Positions 24,194-35,710 of a DNA stretch of 64,000 nucleotides are shown here, one piece after another. A program made the translations under genes and the position numbers. This DNA is from Ailanthus altissimus (Eukaryota; Streptophyta; Magnoliopsida; Sapindales; Simaroubaceae). Position 1 is the first letter of the stretch. Every line of letters starts with the position of its first letter. The stretch is taken from NCBI GenBank assembly GCA_946807835.1, contig OX327683.1:14327001-14391000 (forward strand). The letters run 5' to 3'. Below the pieces are notes generated by a model. That model ran no database searches. It was not told where the DNA came from and saw only the letters and a program-made list of their open reading frames with translations.

Positions 24194-26505
24194 ATAACTG
24201 TAGTAACCAATATCCATAACCGGTAAGAATAAGTATGTATATATATATATATATACGTATTTTATTTGTATGTGGATGATACTTGATTTATGTATTGTTA
24301 TTAGTAGTGTTTGTATAGGTTAAGGATATACTATTAGCATTGAATTTGTTTGCAAGACTTTAGATTTATTTTAGGGACCAAATTGTAATACTTTGAAAGT
24401 TTTGGGGGCAAATTTGTAAATACCAAAAATTAGCCTCTTAGTATAAAAATACAATTTTGAAACCCTAATTCTCTCATTTTGGTCGAGCTACCTCTTTTAG
24501 AGTGAGAAAAGAGAGAAAGAAAGGGGAGAGAAAGAGAAGAAGAAGAAGAAAGTTGGAATTTAAACTTTAAGAGGTATATTATAACCCTTTCTTAGTTTTT
24601 TTGGTGTTAAATTAGTTAATTTCTTTAATTTTTAATTTCTGAAAATATGTATAATTGAGGATTTGATGTGTATTTCGTAAGATATTATGAGAATTGATGA
24701 TGATCTATGTAGATAGCTTGATAAATCTTGATGAATTACAGAATTTTTACTTGATAGTCTCCTGATCCAGGAATTTTATAAATTGTTGTGATTCGATTCT
24801 GGTTTTTCATTTTGATTATATGAAATTATACATGTTTAGAATTATTTGAGACTTTGAATAGATTGAAAATTTCAGAAATTGAATTTTTAGTGAATTTACC
24901 AAAATGACCCTAAAATTCTAAAAATTTCCTGTGTGAATAGTATGATACAGTGACAAATAATTTCTGATCTGCTTAATGATCTTCATAAAATTACAAATTT
25001 ATGTACTATGATAATTTTATATGTCTAATATGATATACTCAAAATTGAGAATTTAGATCAATGTGGTTAAATTGTTATGATTTTCTAAAGAGTATCAGCT
25101 TATTGCAGTATTTAATTAACATATTTTCAAAACTATAGAATAAAATAGTTTTAAAATACTTTTGGCAGTGATTTTGAAGTGAAATATTTATCATGGATTG
25201 AGATATGTGTCAAGAGTATTTCGATGGTAGTTTTATAATTTTTGAGTTGGTATATGATTTTATAAAATTAGGAGATTGAATACTGTTCAGTAAATATCTT
25301 GATCCTGACAGGATAATAGTTTGGATTTGATAGTATTTATGGAATAGATTGTGTAGGAATTATGATATAATATTCATACATAAGAAGGATATATGAGTTA
25401 AGAATGATATATTCCGATTTTGGAATAATTGGACATCATTTGATATATAAAAAAAATTTGTTAAGTGTAAGTGGTCAGAATGATAGGCTTTGAGAAACCA
25501 AGTAATTAAACCAATTTGATGTGATAAGTGCAATAAGTATAATTTTGTAAGCTATTTAAATTGTTTTGTGTGGCTTATGAAAGGATTAATCTTCATTGAT
25601 AGGTTAAGGAGAATTAATCCTTGTACCCAAAAGTACTAAGAGGTAAGTATACTAGACTTTTACTGAAATCACAATAAACATAGTAATTATCTATGTATGA
25701 TATTTTAAATGTGCTTAGAAATATGTTTATATTATGTCAAAGTATATTTGATATGAAATGTGAAAGAAATATGTTTATGAATGTGAGCATTGACATTGAG
25801 CATGGACATACATGTGTTTTTGAAAGTGAGCTTTCAAAATAAGATGTGTTTAACAAAGAAAGCTTTTGAAGTGTAATATGTCCATGAGAAATATTTTGTG
25901 TTTTGAGGGTACTTGAATTCACTGTTAACTTAGTAGGCATTTTATGTGATTTGTGGAGCCTTTATGTGTGACCTTTCCTTCGAGATTGGTATATGTTATG
26001 TGTTCCGTATGTAGGGAGGATCCTATTGGTACCTAAAGGAAGAGTGAGTCATCACATTCGTGTGGTGGCGTATTGGTGCATGTGAGAGGACTCACCGATG
26101 ATCAGGGTGAGGGTTTGGCTTTTACCTTCGGGCATGAGCATTATATATGTGTGATTTAAAAACCTCACTTATACTATTCCTCTCAAACGATATGTCACCT
26201 ACAAGTGACATTTGACTCATTATGTGAAATGTGATATGTAAGTCCTACTAAGTAGTAGTTGAGTGATAGTATTCCTATTATATGTTTTGAAAAAAATGTG
26301 TAAGCGCTTACATGACATGTGATTTTATAAGATTATGATTTTGATTGATCACAACATATCATACATATACATTGTGTACATATATGTATTTGTATTTGAT
26401 ATATGAAAAACTAGTATGCTTATTGAGTTTTATACACATATATAGTTTATGGTGATTTCAGGTAAATAAGGTACATGTGTGCTTAGTGGATTTGGAAAAA
26501 CTTCT

Positions 26506-27215
26506 TGATGTGCATCATGAAGGTACTAAATCAACTCAAGAAGGCAAGCTGAGCGTAAAGGAGATTTCAGATGGTCCAATAACAAGGGCTAAGGCTAAAC
26601 AGCTTCAAAGGGCCATAAGTAGTCAAATTGGAGCTATTGAAGCTTCTATGGGATTAGAAGCTTGCGATCTGAATGGAAACGAGCTAAATGTATTTATTTG
26701 TCTTCAATTTGAGATTGGGACGTGATTTAGAGACGTTTGGTGATGTTGGGCTTTAAGAAGCAGCTAAGGGCTTTCTTTTCATGCTATTGGGCTTTATTTA
26801 CTTCTTATGTTACTACTTTTATGTATTTGGACTATTTTGAACTTGTTTAGTTTTGTTTTAAATTGTTAAGTCATATTGGGCTTATTTTGGGCCTTTTTAA
26901 GCTTATTAGGTAACATTAGGGTTTCACCTCATTTTGTAAGCCTATATAAGGCATGTAAAAGTCTTGTAGAGGCAGTTGCCTCATTTTGAAATTGGAAGCA
27001 CGAAATAGAAGAGCTATTTCCCTCTCAAAATTGTCTTCTCAAGTTTTTCAACTCTTGAAGATAGTTGCTGACTTATCACTCTTTGATCATCAAGAGTGTG
27101 GCGTCAAAACCCTAAACTGATCCTTGTGGCGTCCATTCGACTTATCAAGGTATCTATTTAGTTCTATCCTCCATCAACTTTGCAATTTAATTTTGTTATA
27201 AATCAAGGCACATCA
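26506..27215 (+). repeat. 5' LTR of the CRM-type element
   Basis: This 710-bp repeat matches 32008-32717 almost perfectly. It carries in its first 220 bp the same C-terminal coding sequence as the polyprotein end, so an 82-residue open frame (26477-26725) appears here. In the 5' LTR this frame has no gag-pol in front of it and is presumably not used as protein. Confidence 0.92.
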
Positions 27216-27217
27216 TC

Positions 27218-27230
27218 TGGTATCAGAGCA
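27218..27230 (+). promoter_or_regulatory. Primer-binding site, initiator-Met tRNA type
   Basis: TGGTATCAGAGCA begins two bases after the 5' LTR end. It is the standard complement of the 3' end of plant initiator methionine tRNA, used to prime minus-strand DNA synthesis. Confidence 0.9.
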
Positions 27231-27584
27231 CAGGATTTCAGTGTGCAAACTGAAGTTTTAGCTATTGAAGGTGTCTTGCTATTTTTTGTGTTATATAATT
27301 TCGTGGGGTTATTATCAGTTTGGGTCTCTAATATTTGAGGAGTTGAATTGCAACTCTGAAGCATTAAAATTAATTCTTAGTAGTTTGTGAACTGGAGATG
27401 GGTTGGCTGAATTAAATTGTTCTTGAACCTGGAAATTTTGTGAACCTGGAAATTTCGAATTTGAGTAAATTGTTGCTATCTGATTGTATTTACTGAATTG
27501 GTGGAAAATTCAGTTTGAGAAGAGTGTTTTAGCTACTGGTTGTGTTGTTCAATTGTTCATACTTGTTTGGGGTTTTTGTTAATA

Positions 27585-28190
27585 ATGGCTGACGATGATG
27601 CAAGTAGAGTACCAAAGGGATTGAGTTTAGAACAAGCTCAACTCGTGGGCTTACAACGAGCTCATGATGAATTTCGAGGTGAGATTACTGAAATTCGTGG
27701 TCAACTTGCTGCAATTATAGAAATGATGCAAAGAAACACTTTGCAACCCCAACAAAGGCGGGTAGGGCATAGGGTACCTCGAAATGACCTAGGGGATGCT
27801 GGAGATGAGCCAAATAGGGATGATGAGGCTGAAGATAGGGGTAGGATAAGGAGGCAGCAAAATGACCCTACTAGTGGTATCAAACTTAATATACCACCAT
27901 TTAGAGGTACTAGTTCCCCTGAGGAGTATCTTGAATGGGTTCAGAAGGTAGAAAGGGTGTTTGATTGGCATGAGTATCCTGAGGCAAAGAAGTGTAAGGT
28001 AGTAGCACTTGAGTTTACCGATTACGCACTTTTGTGGTGGGAAAACTTAAAAGCTCAGCGAAGAAGGGATGACGAAGAAGAAGTTACAAGCTGGCCACTT
28101 ATGAAAAGATTAATGAAGAAGAGATTTGTTCCGGATTACTATAAACAAGAATTATACATCAAACTCCAGACTTTGCGGCAAGGTTCTTGA
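27585..28190 (+). CDS. CRM-type Gag, N-terminal part, ended by a frame break
   Basis: The ATG at 27585 opens a 201-residue frame ([20 protein letters not shown]...). It has a retrotrans_gag domain ([20 protein letters not shown], then ALLWWENLK near residues 147-155). It ends in LQTLRQGS followed by TGA at 28188. In relatives the sequence continues without a break into [10 protein letters not shown], which here is in the -1 frame. Gag forms the virus-like particle. The break looks like loss of one T in a CTTT run rather than programmed slippage, because no slippery heptamer is present and the break is inside a folded domain. Confidence 0.8.
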   Translation: MADDDASRVPKGLSLEQAQLVGLQRAHDEFRGEITEIRGQLAAIIEMMQRNTLQPQQRRVGHRVPRNDLGDAGDEPNRDDEAEDRGRIRRQQNDPTSGIKLNIPPFRGTSSPEEYLEWVQKVERVFDWHEYPEAKKCKVVALEFTDYALLWWENLKAQRRRDDEEEVTSWPLMKRLMKKRFVPDYYKQELYIKLQTLRQGS

Positions 28191-31100
28191 GTGTGGAGGA
28201 GTATGTGAAAGAATTTGAGCTGTTGCTGATTCGCTGTGATTTGAATGAACCTCAAGAGCAAACAATAGCTAGATTCCTTGATGGATTGAAGAGGGACATA
28301 GCTAATGTTTTTGAGTTACAGCCCTTCATATTTCTTGAGGATGTCATAAAGCTTGCAACTAAAGTAGAAAGACAGCAGAAAAGAGGGGGTATCCATATGA
28401 GGTCAACTACAACAAGTAATACAAAGGTTGTTTCTTCACCTTCGCGAACATGGAACACACCTAAACGTGATGAGAAAGTGGAGTTTAGTAAAGGAAGTGT
28501 TAGTTCAGGTTCATTGAAAGGAAAGGAGAAGGTATTTGAACCTCAATTTTCCAGGAGATCGCGAGACATCAAGTGTTTCAAGTGCTTGGGAAATGGGCAT
28601 ATTGCTTCTGAATGTCCGAATAAGAGGGTGATGGTTTTACAAGGGAAGTATGGAGAGCTTGTAAGTGAAGATGAAGTTGAGATGGAAGAGGAATCTAAAG
28701 TCGAAGTGACTGAACAAGAAGAGAATCTTGAGCCAATGGAGGGAAATTTATTAGTTATTCAAAGGATTTTGAGTGCTGAAGTTGATATTGGTTTGGAACA
28801 GCGCGAAAACATCTTTCATACAAGATGTCAAATCCGAGATAAGGTTTGTGCCATGATCATTGATAATGGTAGTTGCACCAATGTTGCATCCATGACTTTA
28901 GTGGAGAAACTGGGATTAACTACTGTTCCACATCCAAAACCATACAAATTACATTGGCTTAATGACAAGGGAGAGATTCAGGTTACAAGACAGGTTCGGG
29001 TTCCATTCTCCATTAAAACCTTTCATGATGAGGTTTTATGTGATGTGGTTCCGATGACAGCTAGTCATGTGTTATTAGGACGCCCATGGCAATTTGATAA
29101 TGATGTGACTTATAATGGACGAAGGAACACTTATTCATTTGTGCTGAATGGGAAGAAAGTGAATTTGATGCCATTGAGTTCTCAACAAGTTAGAGAAGAT
29201 CAGTTGCAGAATCAAAGGAAGATGATGGAATCTGGTAAAGGGTTAATGTTAGCCAAAAAGGGAGATGTTGAGCAAGCACTAGCTTCTGTGGGGGTTGTTT
29301 TCATGACTTGGGCAAAGCCTTTATTGCAAGTGGAGGGTTTGGATTTGCCAAGGCAGGTTGTGGAGTTGCTTGAAGAGTTCAAAGATGTATTTCCAGAAGA
29401 GCTACCATTGGGATTACCACTTATTCGAGGGATAGAGCATCAAATTGATTTGGTGCCTGGAGCTTCACTTCCAAATAGACCAGCATATAGATGTAATCCG
29501 GAGGAAGCAAAGGAGATCAAAAGGCAAGTTGGTGAGCTCTTAGAGAGGGGCTATGTGCGTGAGTCACTTAGTCCTTGTTCAGTGCCTACTTTGCTTGTTC
29601 CAAAGAAGGATGGTACCATGAGAATGTGTGTGGACAGTCGGGCTATCAACAAGATAACGGTTAAGTATCGATTCCCTATTCCTAGACTTGATGATATGCT
29701 TGATGAATTACATGGTGCTGTTTATTTTTCTAAAGTTGATTTAATGAGTGGATATCACCAAATTAGGATGAAAGAAGGTGATGAATGGAAAACAGCCTTT
29801 AAAACTAAGCATGGATTGTATGAGTGGATGGTGATGCCGTTTGGGCTTTCTAATGCACCTAGTACATTTATGAGACTTATGAACCATGTTTTGAGGAAGT
29901 TTATTGGGCTGTTTATTGTGGTCTATTTTGATGATATCTTGATCTATAGTAAAACTTTAGATGATCATGTGAAATATCTTATGGCTGTATTTGAGACCTT
30001 GCGTGATGCTAAGTTGTATGGAAACATCAAGAAGTGCTATTTCTGCCAAGATAGTGTTATCTTTTTGGGGTATGTTGTTTCTGGTAGCGGAATTAAGGTT
30101 GATGAGGAGAAGGTTAAGGCAATTCGTGATTGGCCTAAACCTACTGGTGTTGCGAATGTGAGAAGTTTTCATGGTTTAGCCTCTTTCTATAGGCGATTTA
30201 TTAAAGACTTTAGTTCTATTGTTGCGCCTATGATAGAGTGTTTGAAAAAGGGAAATAAGTTTAGGTGGAATGAGAATGCACAGAAGTCATTTGAACTGAT
30301 AAAAGAACAATTATGTTCTGCTCCAGTTTTAGCACTTCCCGATTTTGCTAAAACATTTGAGATAGAGTGTGATGCTTCAGGGGTCGGTATTGGGGCTGTG
30401 TTGATGCAAGAAAAGAGGCCAATTGCTTTCTTTAGTGAGAAGCTGAATGGGGCACGGTTAAACTACTCTATTTATGACAAGGAGTTTTATGCATTGATTC
30501 GGGCTCTCGAGGTATGGCAGCATTATTTATTACCTAAAGAGTTCGTTATTCATACTGACCATGAATCATTAAAGTATCTTAAAGGGCAGAACAAGCTGAA
30601 TAGAAGACATGCCAAATGGGTAGAGTTCATGGAGCCATTTCCATATGTCATAAAATACAAGAAGGGGCAAACTAATGTCATTGCTGATGCTCTTTCTAGG
30701 AGGTATGCATTGATTTCTATGTTAAATGCAAGGCTTTTGGGTTTTGAACAGGTGAAAGAACAATATACCAGTGATTCATACTTTGCTAATATGATGTCTA
30801 AATGTGCTAAAGGAGCTTGTGATGGGTTCTTTGTGCATGATGGTTACTTGTTCAAGTTGGGCAGAATGTGTATACCTTCAGGATCCTTACGTGAGTTGCT
30901 TGTGCGTGAGGCTCATGGGGGTGGTCTTAGTGGTCATTTTGGGGAGAAGAAAACTTATGAGCTACTGAAAGAGCACTTCTTTTGGCCTAATATGCTGCGG
31001 GATGTTCATAAAGTTGTTGAAAGATGTGTAAATTGCAAGAAAGCTAAGGGTAAAGAGAATGCATATGGACTATATATGCCTTTACCTATCCCAGAGCAAC

Positions 31101-32227
31101 CATGGATTGATATTAGTATGGATTTTGTGCTTGGATTACCTAGAACACAGCGTGGGAAGGATTCAGTGATGGTTGTGGTTGATCGGTTCTCCAAAATGTC
31201 ACACTTTATTCCTTGTAACAAAACTGATGATGCTATTCATATTGCTGATTTGTTTTTTAGGGAAATTGTACGTTTGCATGGAATCCCTAAAAGCATTGTC
31301 TCTGATCGTGATACAAAGTTCTTAAGCTATTTTTGGAAGACTCTTTGGAAGAAGCTTGGAACAAAGTTGATTTTCAGTACTGCTTGTCATCCACAAACTG
31401 ATGGGCAAACTGAGGTAGTGAACCGTACTCTATCTTCTTTATTACGGGCTGTTATAAACAAGAACTTAAAGAGTTGGGATACTTGTTTGCCTATTGTAGA
31501 GTTTGCATATAATCGCAGTGTGCATGGGGCTACAAAATTTTCACCATTTGAGATTGTGTATGGATTTAATCCATTTGTTCCTATTGACCTTGTTCCTATT
31601 GACCTTGTTCCTATTCCAATTAATGAGAGGACATCTATGGATGGTGTTAAGAAGGCAGAATTGATGAAGAAGCTTCATGAGCAGGTTCGAATTCATATTG
31701 AGGAGAAAACAGCTAGGTATGTTAAGCATGCTAATAAAGGACGGAAAATGATTAGCTTTGAACCTGGTGATCTTGTTTGGATTCATCTTAGCAAGGGAAG
31801 ATTTCCTAGCAAGCGAAAGTCCAAGCTGATGCCAAGAGTTGATGGACCTTTTCGTATTATAGAGAAGGTAAATAGTAATGCTTACAAAGTTGACCTTCCT
31901 GGTGATTACAATGTTTCAGCCACTTTTAATGTGAAGGACTTATCTCCTTATTTGGAAGATTTAGAAGATTCTGATTTGAGGGCAAATCATTCTCTGCCCG
32001 GGGGTGATGATGTGCATCATGAAGGTACTAAATCAACTCAAGAAGGCAAGCTGAGCGTAAAGGAGATTTCAGATGGTCCAATAACAAGGGCTAAGGCTAA
32101 ACAGCTTCAAAGGGCCATAAGTAGTCAAATTGGAGCTATTGAAGCTTCTATGGGATTAGAAGCTTGCGATCTGAATGGAAACGAGCTAAATGTATTTATT
32201 TGTCTTCAATTTGAGATTGGGACGTGA
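28187..32227 (+). CDS. CRM-type Gag C-terminus and Pol polyprotein
   Basis: The frame has no ATG at its start; it continues gag after the frame break. Approximate residues of the 1346: CCHC knuckle [14 protein letters not shown] 129-142; aspartic protease [11 protein letters not shown] about 224; RT from about 400 with [11 protein letters not shown] about 579; RNase [10 protein letters not shown] about 724 and [10 protein letters not shown] about 788; integrase zinc finger H-H-C-C 908-950; DDE core with MDFVLGLP about 976, VSDRDTKF about 1038, [10 protein letters not shown] about 1072; GPF/Y block and CRM-like motif about 1216-1255. All catalytic residues are present. The end ([14 protein letters not shown]...) is encoded by the 3' LTR. 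A 15-bp unit is repeated at 31575-31617 (VPIDL repeats). Apart from the gag break it looks active. Confidence 0.88.
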   Translation: MSVEEYVKEFELLLIRCDLNEPQEQTIARFLDGLKRDIANVFELQPFIFLEDVIKLATKVERQQKRGGIHMRSTTTSNTKVVSSPSRTWNTPKRDEKVEFSKGSVSSGSLKGKEKVFEPQFSRRSRDIKCFKCLGNGHIASECPNKRVMVLQGKYGELVSEDEVEMEEESKVEVTEQEENLEPMEGNLLVIQRILSAEVDIGLEQRENIFHTRCQIRDKVCAMIIDNGSCTNVASMTLVEKLGLTTVPHPKPYKLHWLNDKGEIQVTRQVRVPFSIKTFHDEVLCDVVPMTASHVLLGRPWQFDNDVTYNGRRNTYSFVLNGKKVNLMPLSSQQVREDQLQNQRKMMESGKGLMLAKKGDVEQALASVGVVFMTWAKPLLQVEGLDLPRQVVELLEEFKDVFPEELPLGLPLIRGIEHQIDLVPGASLPNRPAYRCNPEEAKEIKRQVGELLERGYVRESLSPCSVPTLLVPKKDGTMRMCVDSRAINKITVKYRFPIPRLDDMLDELHGAVYFSKVDLMSGYHQIRMKEGDEWKTAFKTKHGLYEWMVMPFGLSNAPSTFMRLMNHVLRKFIGLFIVVYFDDILIYSKTLDDHVKYLMAVFETLRDAKLYGNIKKCYFCQDSVIFLGYVVSGSGIKVDEEKVKAIRDWPKPTGVANVRSFHGLASFYRRFIKDFSSIVAPMIECLKKGNKFRWNENAQKSFELIKEQLCSAPVLALPDFAKTFEIECDASGVGIGAVLMQEKRPIAFFSEKLNGARLNYSIYDKEFYALIRALEVWQHYLLPKEFVIHTDHESLKYLKGQNKLNRRHAKWVEFMEPFPYVIKYKKGQTNVIADALSRRYALISMLNARLLGFEQVKEQYTSDSYFANMMSKCAKGACDGFFVHDGYLFKLGRMCIPSGSLRELLVREAHGGGLSGHFGEKKTYELLKEHFFWPNMLRDVHKVVERCVNCKKAKGKENAYGLYMPLPIPEQPWIDISMDFVLGLPRTQRGKDSVMVVVDRFSKMSHFIPCNKTDDAIHIADLFFREIVRLHGIPKSIVSDRDTKFLSYFWKTLWKKLGTKLIFSTACHPQTDGQTEVVNRTLSSLLRAVINKNLKSWDTCLPIVEFAYNRSVHGATKFSPFEIVYGFNPFVPIDLVPIDLVPIPINERTSMDGVKKAELMKKLHEQVRIHIEEKTARYVKHANKGRKMISFEPGDLVWIHLSKGRFPSKRKSKLMPRVDGPFRIIEKVNSNAYKVDLPGDYNVSATFNVKDLSPYLEDLEDSDLRANHSLPGGDDVHHEGTKSTQEGKLSVKEISDGPITRAKAKQLQRAISSQIGAIEASMGLEACDLNGNELNVFICLQFEIGT

Positions 32228-32717
32228 TTTAGAGACGTTTGGTGACGTTGGGCTTTAAGAAGCAGCTAAGGGCTTTCTTTTCATGCTATTGGGCTTTATT
32301 TACTTCTTATGTTACTACTTTTATGTATTTGGACTATTTTGAACTTGTTTAGTTTTGTTTTAAATTGTTAAGTCATATTGGGCTTATTTTGGGCCTTTTT
32401 AAGCTTATTAGGTAACATTAGGGTTTCACCTCATTTTGTAAGCCTATATAAGGCATGTAAAAGTCTTGTAGAGGCAGTTGCCTCATTTTGAAATTGGAAG
32501 CACGAAATAGAAGAGCTATTTCCCTCTCAAAATTGTCTTCTCAAGTTTTTCAACTCTTGAAGATAGTTGCTAACTTATCACTCTTTGATCATCAAGAGTG
32601 TGGCGTCAAAACCCTAAACTGATCCTTGTGGCGTCCATTCGACTTATCAAGGTATCTATTTAGTTCTATCCTCCATCAACTTTGCAATTTAATTTTGTTA
32701 TAAATCAAGGCACATCA
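32008..32717 (+). repeat. 3' LTR of the CRM-type element, coding at its start
   Basis: The copy of 26506-27215 begins within the polyprotein frame ([14 protein letters not shown]) and contains its last 73 or so residues and stop at 32225-32227. Overlap of pol with the 3' LTR is a feature reported for the CRM clade. No separate polypurine tract was fixed by eye because the LTR start sits in coding sequence. Confidence 0.9.
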
Positions 32718-33592
32718 CTTCTACTGTTCTTGGATTCCCTAAGTTGCTAGGTTGCTGAGTGTTTCATTTGGGGATACGTGGAATAAGATATTTGATTTGT
32801 CCCTATTGAATAAATACTTATATATTATTTTATTGTGTATGGTTGGATTTAGTATAAGTTTCACCAAGTGTGGTTATTGGTTGATTTTAAGTAAGAATTT
32901 GCAATGAATATATTCTGAGCGTCCGGTAACAAAGTTGCTATTGGTGACGTAGTAGAGTATTAATCTTTGAGAAAATTCTGCGTATCTCCGGTTTACTAAT
33001 TGTCCCAGTCATAATTCAATTGTTCTAATTCTGAAAGAAATTGAAATGAATATTTAAATATTATTGAATGAATGTAAGTGATGTTGTGTGTCAGATCTTT
33101 TGGGTCTGGGGCGTGACAACAACCCTACCTAATGAAATACCCTTTTCATTAATCGTTGTGAACTAGATTTAATTTATAAAGAACTTGTGATTTATACCCT
33201 CTGTATTAGCATCATATGCCTAATAAATAGATCACATACTTTATAAATATGGGCTCATCATTGTATACTCAATTATATGTATAAATAAACTTTTATTAAT
33301 CAAATAAAATGTTATTTTACATGCTTTAAAGAGATAAAATAACATTACATGTCTAACAGAATAAGCATATGATGGTGGCCTTTCATGCACCATGGTGCTA
33401 CTAGAGCAAGAAAATGGCTCAGGACAATGCAGCTGCTGCCACAGAGCTAAAGGGCAAGGTGGTGCTTGCACAAGTTGATGCTATTAAGGAAATAAAGTTG
33501 GCAAAGAAGTTTGGAATTCAAGCATATCCAACTTTGTATTTCTTTGTTGATGGAGTTGATGTGGATAGTTACTATGGTCACAAGAAGAGGTA

Positions 33593-34126
33593 AGTATTTT
33601 GAACATTGGTTCTCTTTTCTTGGATTTTTGGTTTTGGGTTTTATTTCTTGTTTAGTTTTACTAACCCTTTCTAATCTGTTTGGTTGGTGAGAAAATGTGA
33701 AAATTAAAAATAGAAAGTTTATGTTTTGCTTATATTCAATGCTTATAACGCAATTGTTTATTCTAAAAGGATGCAATTTTGGTCGGCTATATTTTGTTTT
33801 AAGTTTTACTTTTTTAATTTTATTATTATATTATATTTTTTTTTTAATTTTAAATGTTTAAAGGTGAAAAGACGTGATTACCCTTGAATTTGTTAATTTT
33901 AACGACAAATCATTGACGATTGGATATCCGTGCCTATTTTGGTAAAAACATTGAGTACTAACGTCGAATTTTTAAACTTGCAGGTATTGTTATAATTAAG
34001 CCATACTTCAAAGATATTGATGATAATATCCCTAATTTTTATTAAAAACTCTTTAACATCACACTTAAAACTAAAATTCAAATGTGGTCATTAATCATAA
34101 ATTTAAAACAAAGCAAAGGCTATACG
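33593..34126. other. AT-rich sequence between pseudogene exon and copia LTR fragment
   Basis: It starts with a possible splice donor of the PDI-like pseudogene exon (GAGGTAAGTA near 33590) and then runs as AT-rich sequence, probably intron or copia leader. No domain is recognised. Confidence 0.35.
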
Positions 34127-34567
34127 TGGCTCTAATACTACATGTTAGTTCTTTATACAATCTAATCATGCTTGATAATTGAATTAGCAATTAGATTAAT
34201 GCGGAATAAAAATGAAACTAAAACAGACATACCTCCTACCATTTATAATTTTAATAATCTAGAAATGAACTTAAAGGTATTTAGGAGCTTAATCAATCTC
34301 TATACGATGCTATAATTACTAAAACGCGATTGAATGACTTATAGACTTATATTATAATTAATGTGTTTATTTTTTGTAATGCATATATTTTTTCATCAAG
34401 AGTGCATCTTATTTATAATGAGCATATTCTTTATTATAAATGGATTATGATTATTCGGATTATCTTTATTCTATTAAGAGGTATATATGAATCACTTTTA
34501 ATTTAATCAAAATATTTAAGTAATTGAATATGTATAGGATTTTATATTTTAAGTGATTATTCTAATA
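34127..34567 (-). mobile_element. Ty1/copia fragment: PBS and LTR
   Basis: The plus strand reads TGGCTCTAATACTACA followed by TGTTAGTTC at 34143. On the minus strand this is an LTR end followed by a TAGTATTAGAGCCA primer-binding site, the usual copia layout. The LTR runs about 425 bp to CTAATA near 34567 (from CTAACA). No matching second LTR or pol was found, so this is a remnant of a minus-strand element. It is unrelated in sequence to the LTR at 16025. Confidence 0.5.
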
Positions 34568-35710
34568 GTTGCCAGAAAGTAAACGGAGATGCTTTGTCTA
34601 TGCTGATGAGTCAAGTGCTGCTAGGAGAATGAAAGCTACCCACTTAGCTGAATGCAAGAGCTGAAACATTTAGAGCTCGGAAGTAATTCTTGTTTTAATT
34701 TCTTGTAATTTTCACACTTCCTTTTCTGCATCCACGAAATATGATGTTTTATTAGTAAAAGCTTTTTTCATATAGTTTCGTAAATGATTCAAATCACGCT
34801 CATATCTTTTTTTTTTCTTTTTTTTTTAAAATTTAATTTAAATTTGGGACGAAACTAAAATTTAAAATAAAGAAGATAAAAGTTAATTTAAATTTATATT
34901 AAGTTAGAGTTTAATTATATAAATAATATTAAATATAAAATCTTAAAAGATCAAATCATAAAAATACTTATTTTTAAAATTAAGAAATATAAAAATATAT
35001 TTTTAAATTAATAAATATTTTGAAGCTTGGAGAGCACGGCCCCTAGGTGGCCAAGCCTAATGGAACTCTACCTCTGATCTAATCCCATCATTAGTCGATA
35101 ATTAATAAATTGAATCTATTAACTTAATTAATACTTTATCATACCTTCAAAGAAAGGAGTTTGTTGATGTCGAGTTTTGCTACAATTTTATTCTTGTCTA
35201 TTTGGAACAAGAGTGCTATTTGACAATAGATTTTGGGAGTCCCGAATGCCTAATCCATCTTTGAACATGTATAGAATCTTATGTAAGGTAAGTAGATAAT
35301 TGAATTCATTAAAGAAAAAGTTGACCATCAATTGAGTTAGATTTGTTAAACCTGCAGAAAGAATCAAGGAAATGGAAGCCTGAAAATCAGCAGGTTTCAT
35401 TTGATACAGTTTATTCAAGCAGAATTTTTGTATACTAGAGCTTTATGAACTAATATAATTTTCTGTTTACTAGAGCACAGCTAAGATGAGAGCTACAAAT
35501 CTTCAATAGGTTTGGTTTGCAAGTCGTATTTCATTATTCGAAAGCTTTATTTAAATACATTGGGTTAAGTGTTCCAAAGTGTATATAGTGTTCATAAAGA
35601 TGTGTGTGATATATTCTTATATGCTTTAATTTACTATCTATTATGTGTGTGATATATAATTTATGAAGTATCCATTAACATATTAAAATTTTCAACATTT
35701 CTCACACTTA
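34568..35710. other. AT-rich unassigned sequence
   Basis: No domain, terminal repeat or tandem array is visible. A short stretch near 34570-34670 is less AT-rich and could be an old exon, but no family is recognised. An open frame at 35188-35418 (minus) looks like chance. Confidence 0.3.

Larger units (their letters stand above)
26506..32717 (+). mobile_element. Young full-length CRM-type Ty3/gypsy chromovirus
   Basis: The 6212-bp element has 710-bp LTRs with ends TGATGTGC...GCACATCA, target duplication CTTCT on both sides (26501-26505 and 32718-32722), a Met-tRNA PBS, and a gag-pol reading frame. The LTRs show two visible differences (near 26735/32247 G-A-T versus G-A-C, and near 27070/32571). 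That is about 0.3 percent, so the insertion is recent. The polyprotein stop lies inside the right LTR, a known CRM-clade trait. One base is missing within gag, which probably makes this copy dependent on others. Confidence 0.92.
24199..33116 (+). mobile_element. Tekay/Del-like solo LTR interrupted by a CRM element
   Basis: Without the CRM insertion the sequence is about 2.7 kb, starting TGTAGTAACC and ending GGGGCGTGACA, both typical of Tekay/Del chromovirus LTRs. It has a TATA-like GTATAAAAATAC near 24440 and the usual 'ACCTTCGGGCATGAGCATT' block near 26126. Flanks are ATAAC (24194-24198) and ACAAC (33117-33121), a target duplication with one change. No internal coding region of such an element is present, so it is a solo LTR left by LTR-LTR recombination. 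Orientation is inferred from the TATA box and LTR ends. Confidence 0.7.
16025..33358 (-). mobile_element. Decayed Ty1/copia element, host of a two-level nest
   Basis: The element is flanked by GAATA at 16020-16024 and 33359-33363. The left LTR (16025-17447) starts TGTTGGAAG and ends CTAACA. The right LTR starts at 23013 and ends at 33358, interrupted by the insertion at 24199-33116. The order on the minus strand is LTR, PBS, gag, protease, integrase, RT, RNase H, LTR, as in Ty1/copia. The LTRs differ at many positions (roughly 15-20 percent by eye over the first 120 bp), so it is the oldest layer of the nest. All coding regions carry stops and frameshifts. Confidence 0.85.
15731..33592 (+). 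pseudogene. Protein disulfide isomerase-like pseudogene split by nested retrotransposons
   Basis: The upstream half (15731-16024) opens with ATG and a hydrophobic signal-peptide-like stretch (MPTTAKALLFLLITISFLLF...). After frame breaks comes LPPIINEKDVSEKNF near 15955-16003. The downstream half (33364-33592) reads HMMVAFHAPWCY, then NAAAATELKGKVVLAQVDA and AYPTLYFFVDGVD, ending at a GT donor-like site. Together these match the first thioredoxin (a) domain of plant PDI-like proteins (PDIL1-3/1-4 type), which catalyse disulfide exchange in the ER. The CGHC active site is replaced by C-Y-stop-S, and there is a one-base frame break near 16003. The copia element at 16025-33358 sits in the middle, and the GAATA target duplication joins the two halves. 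Downstream exons are not found. Confidence 0.7.

Noticed and set aside
24238..24256. AT dinucleotide repeats (also near 47950 and 19550)
   Set aside because: Ordinary short microsatellites in AT-rich DNA with no further signal.
28180..28195. Programmed -1 frameshift between gag and pol
   Set aside because: The break is inside the gag domain rather than between gag and pol, and no slippery heptamer or clear downstream structure is seen.
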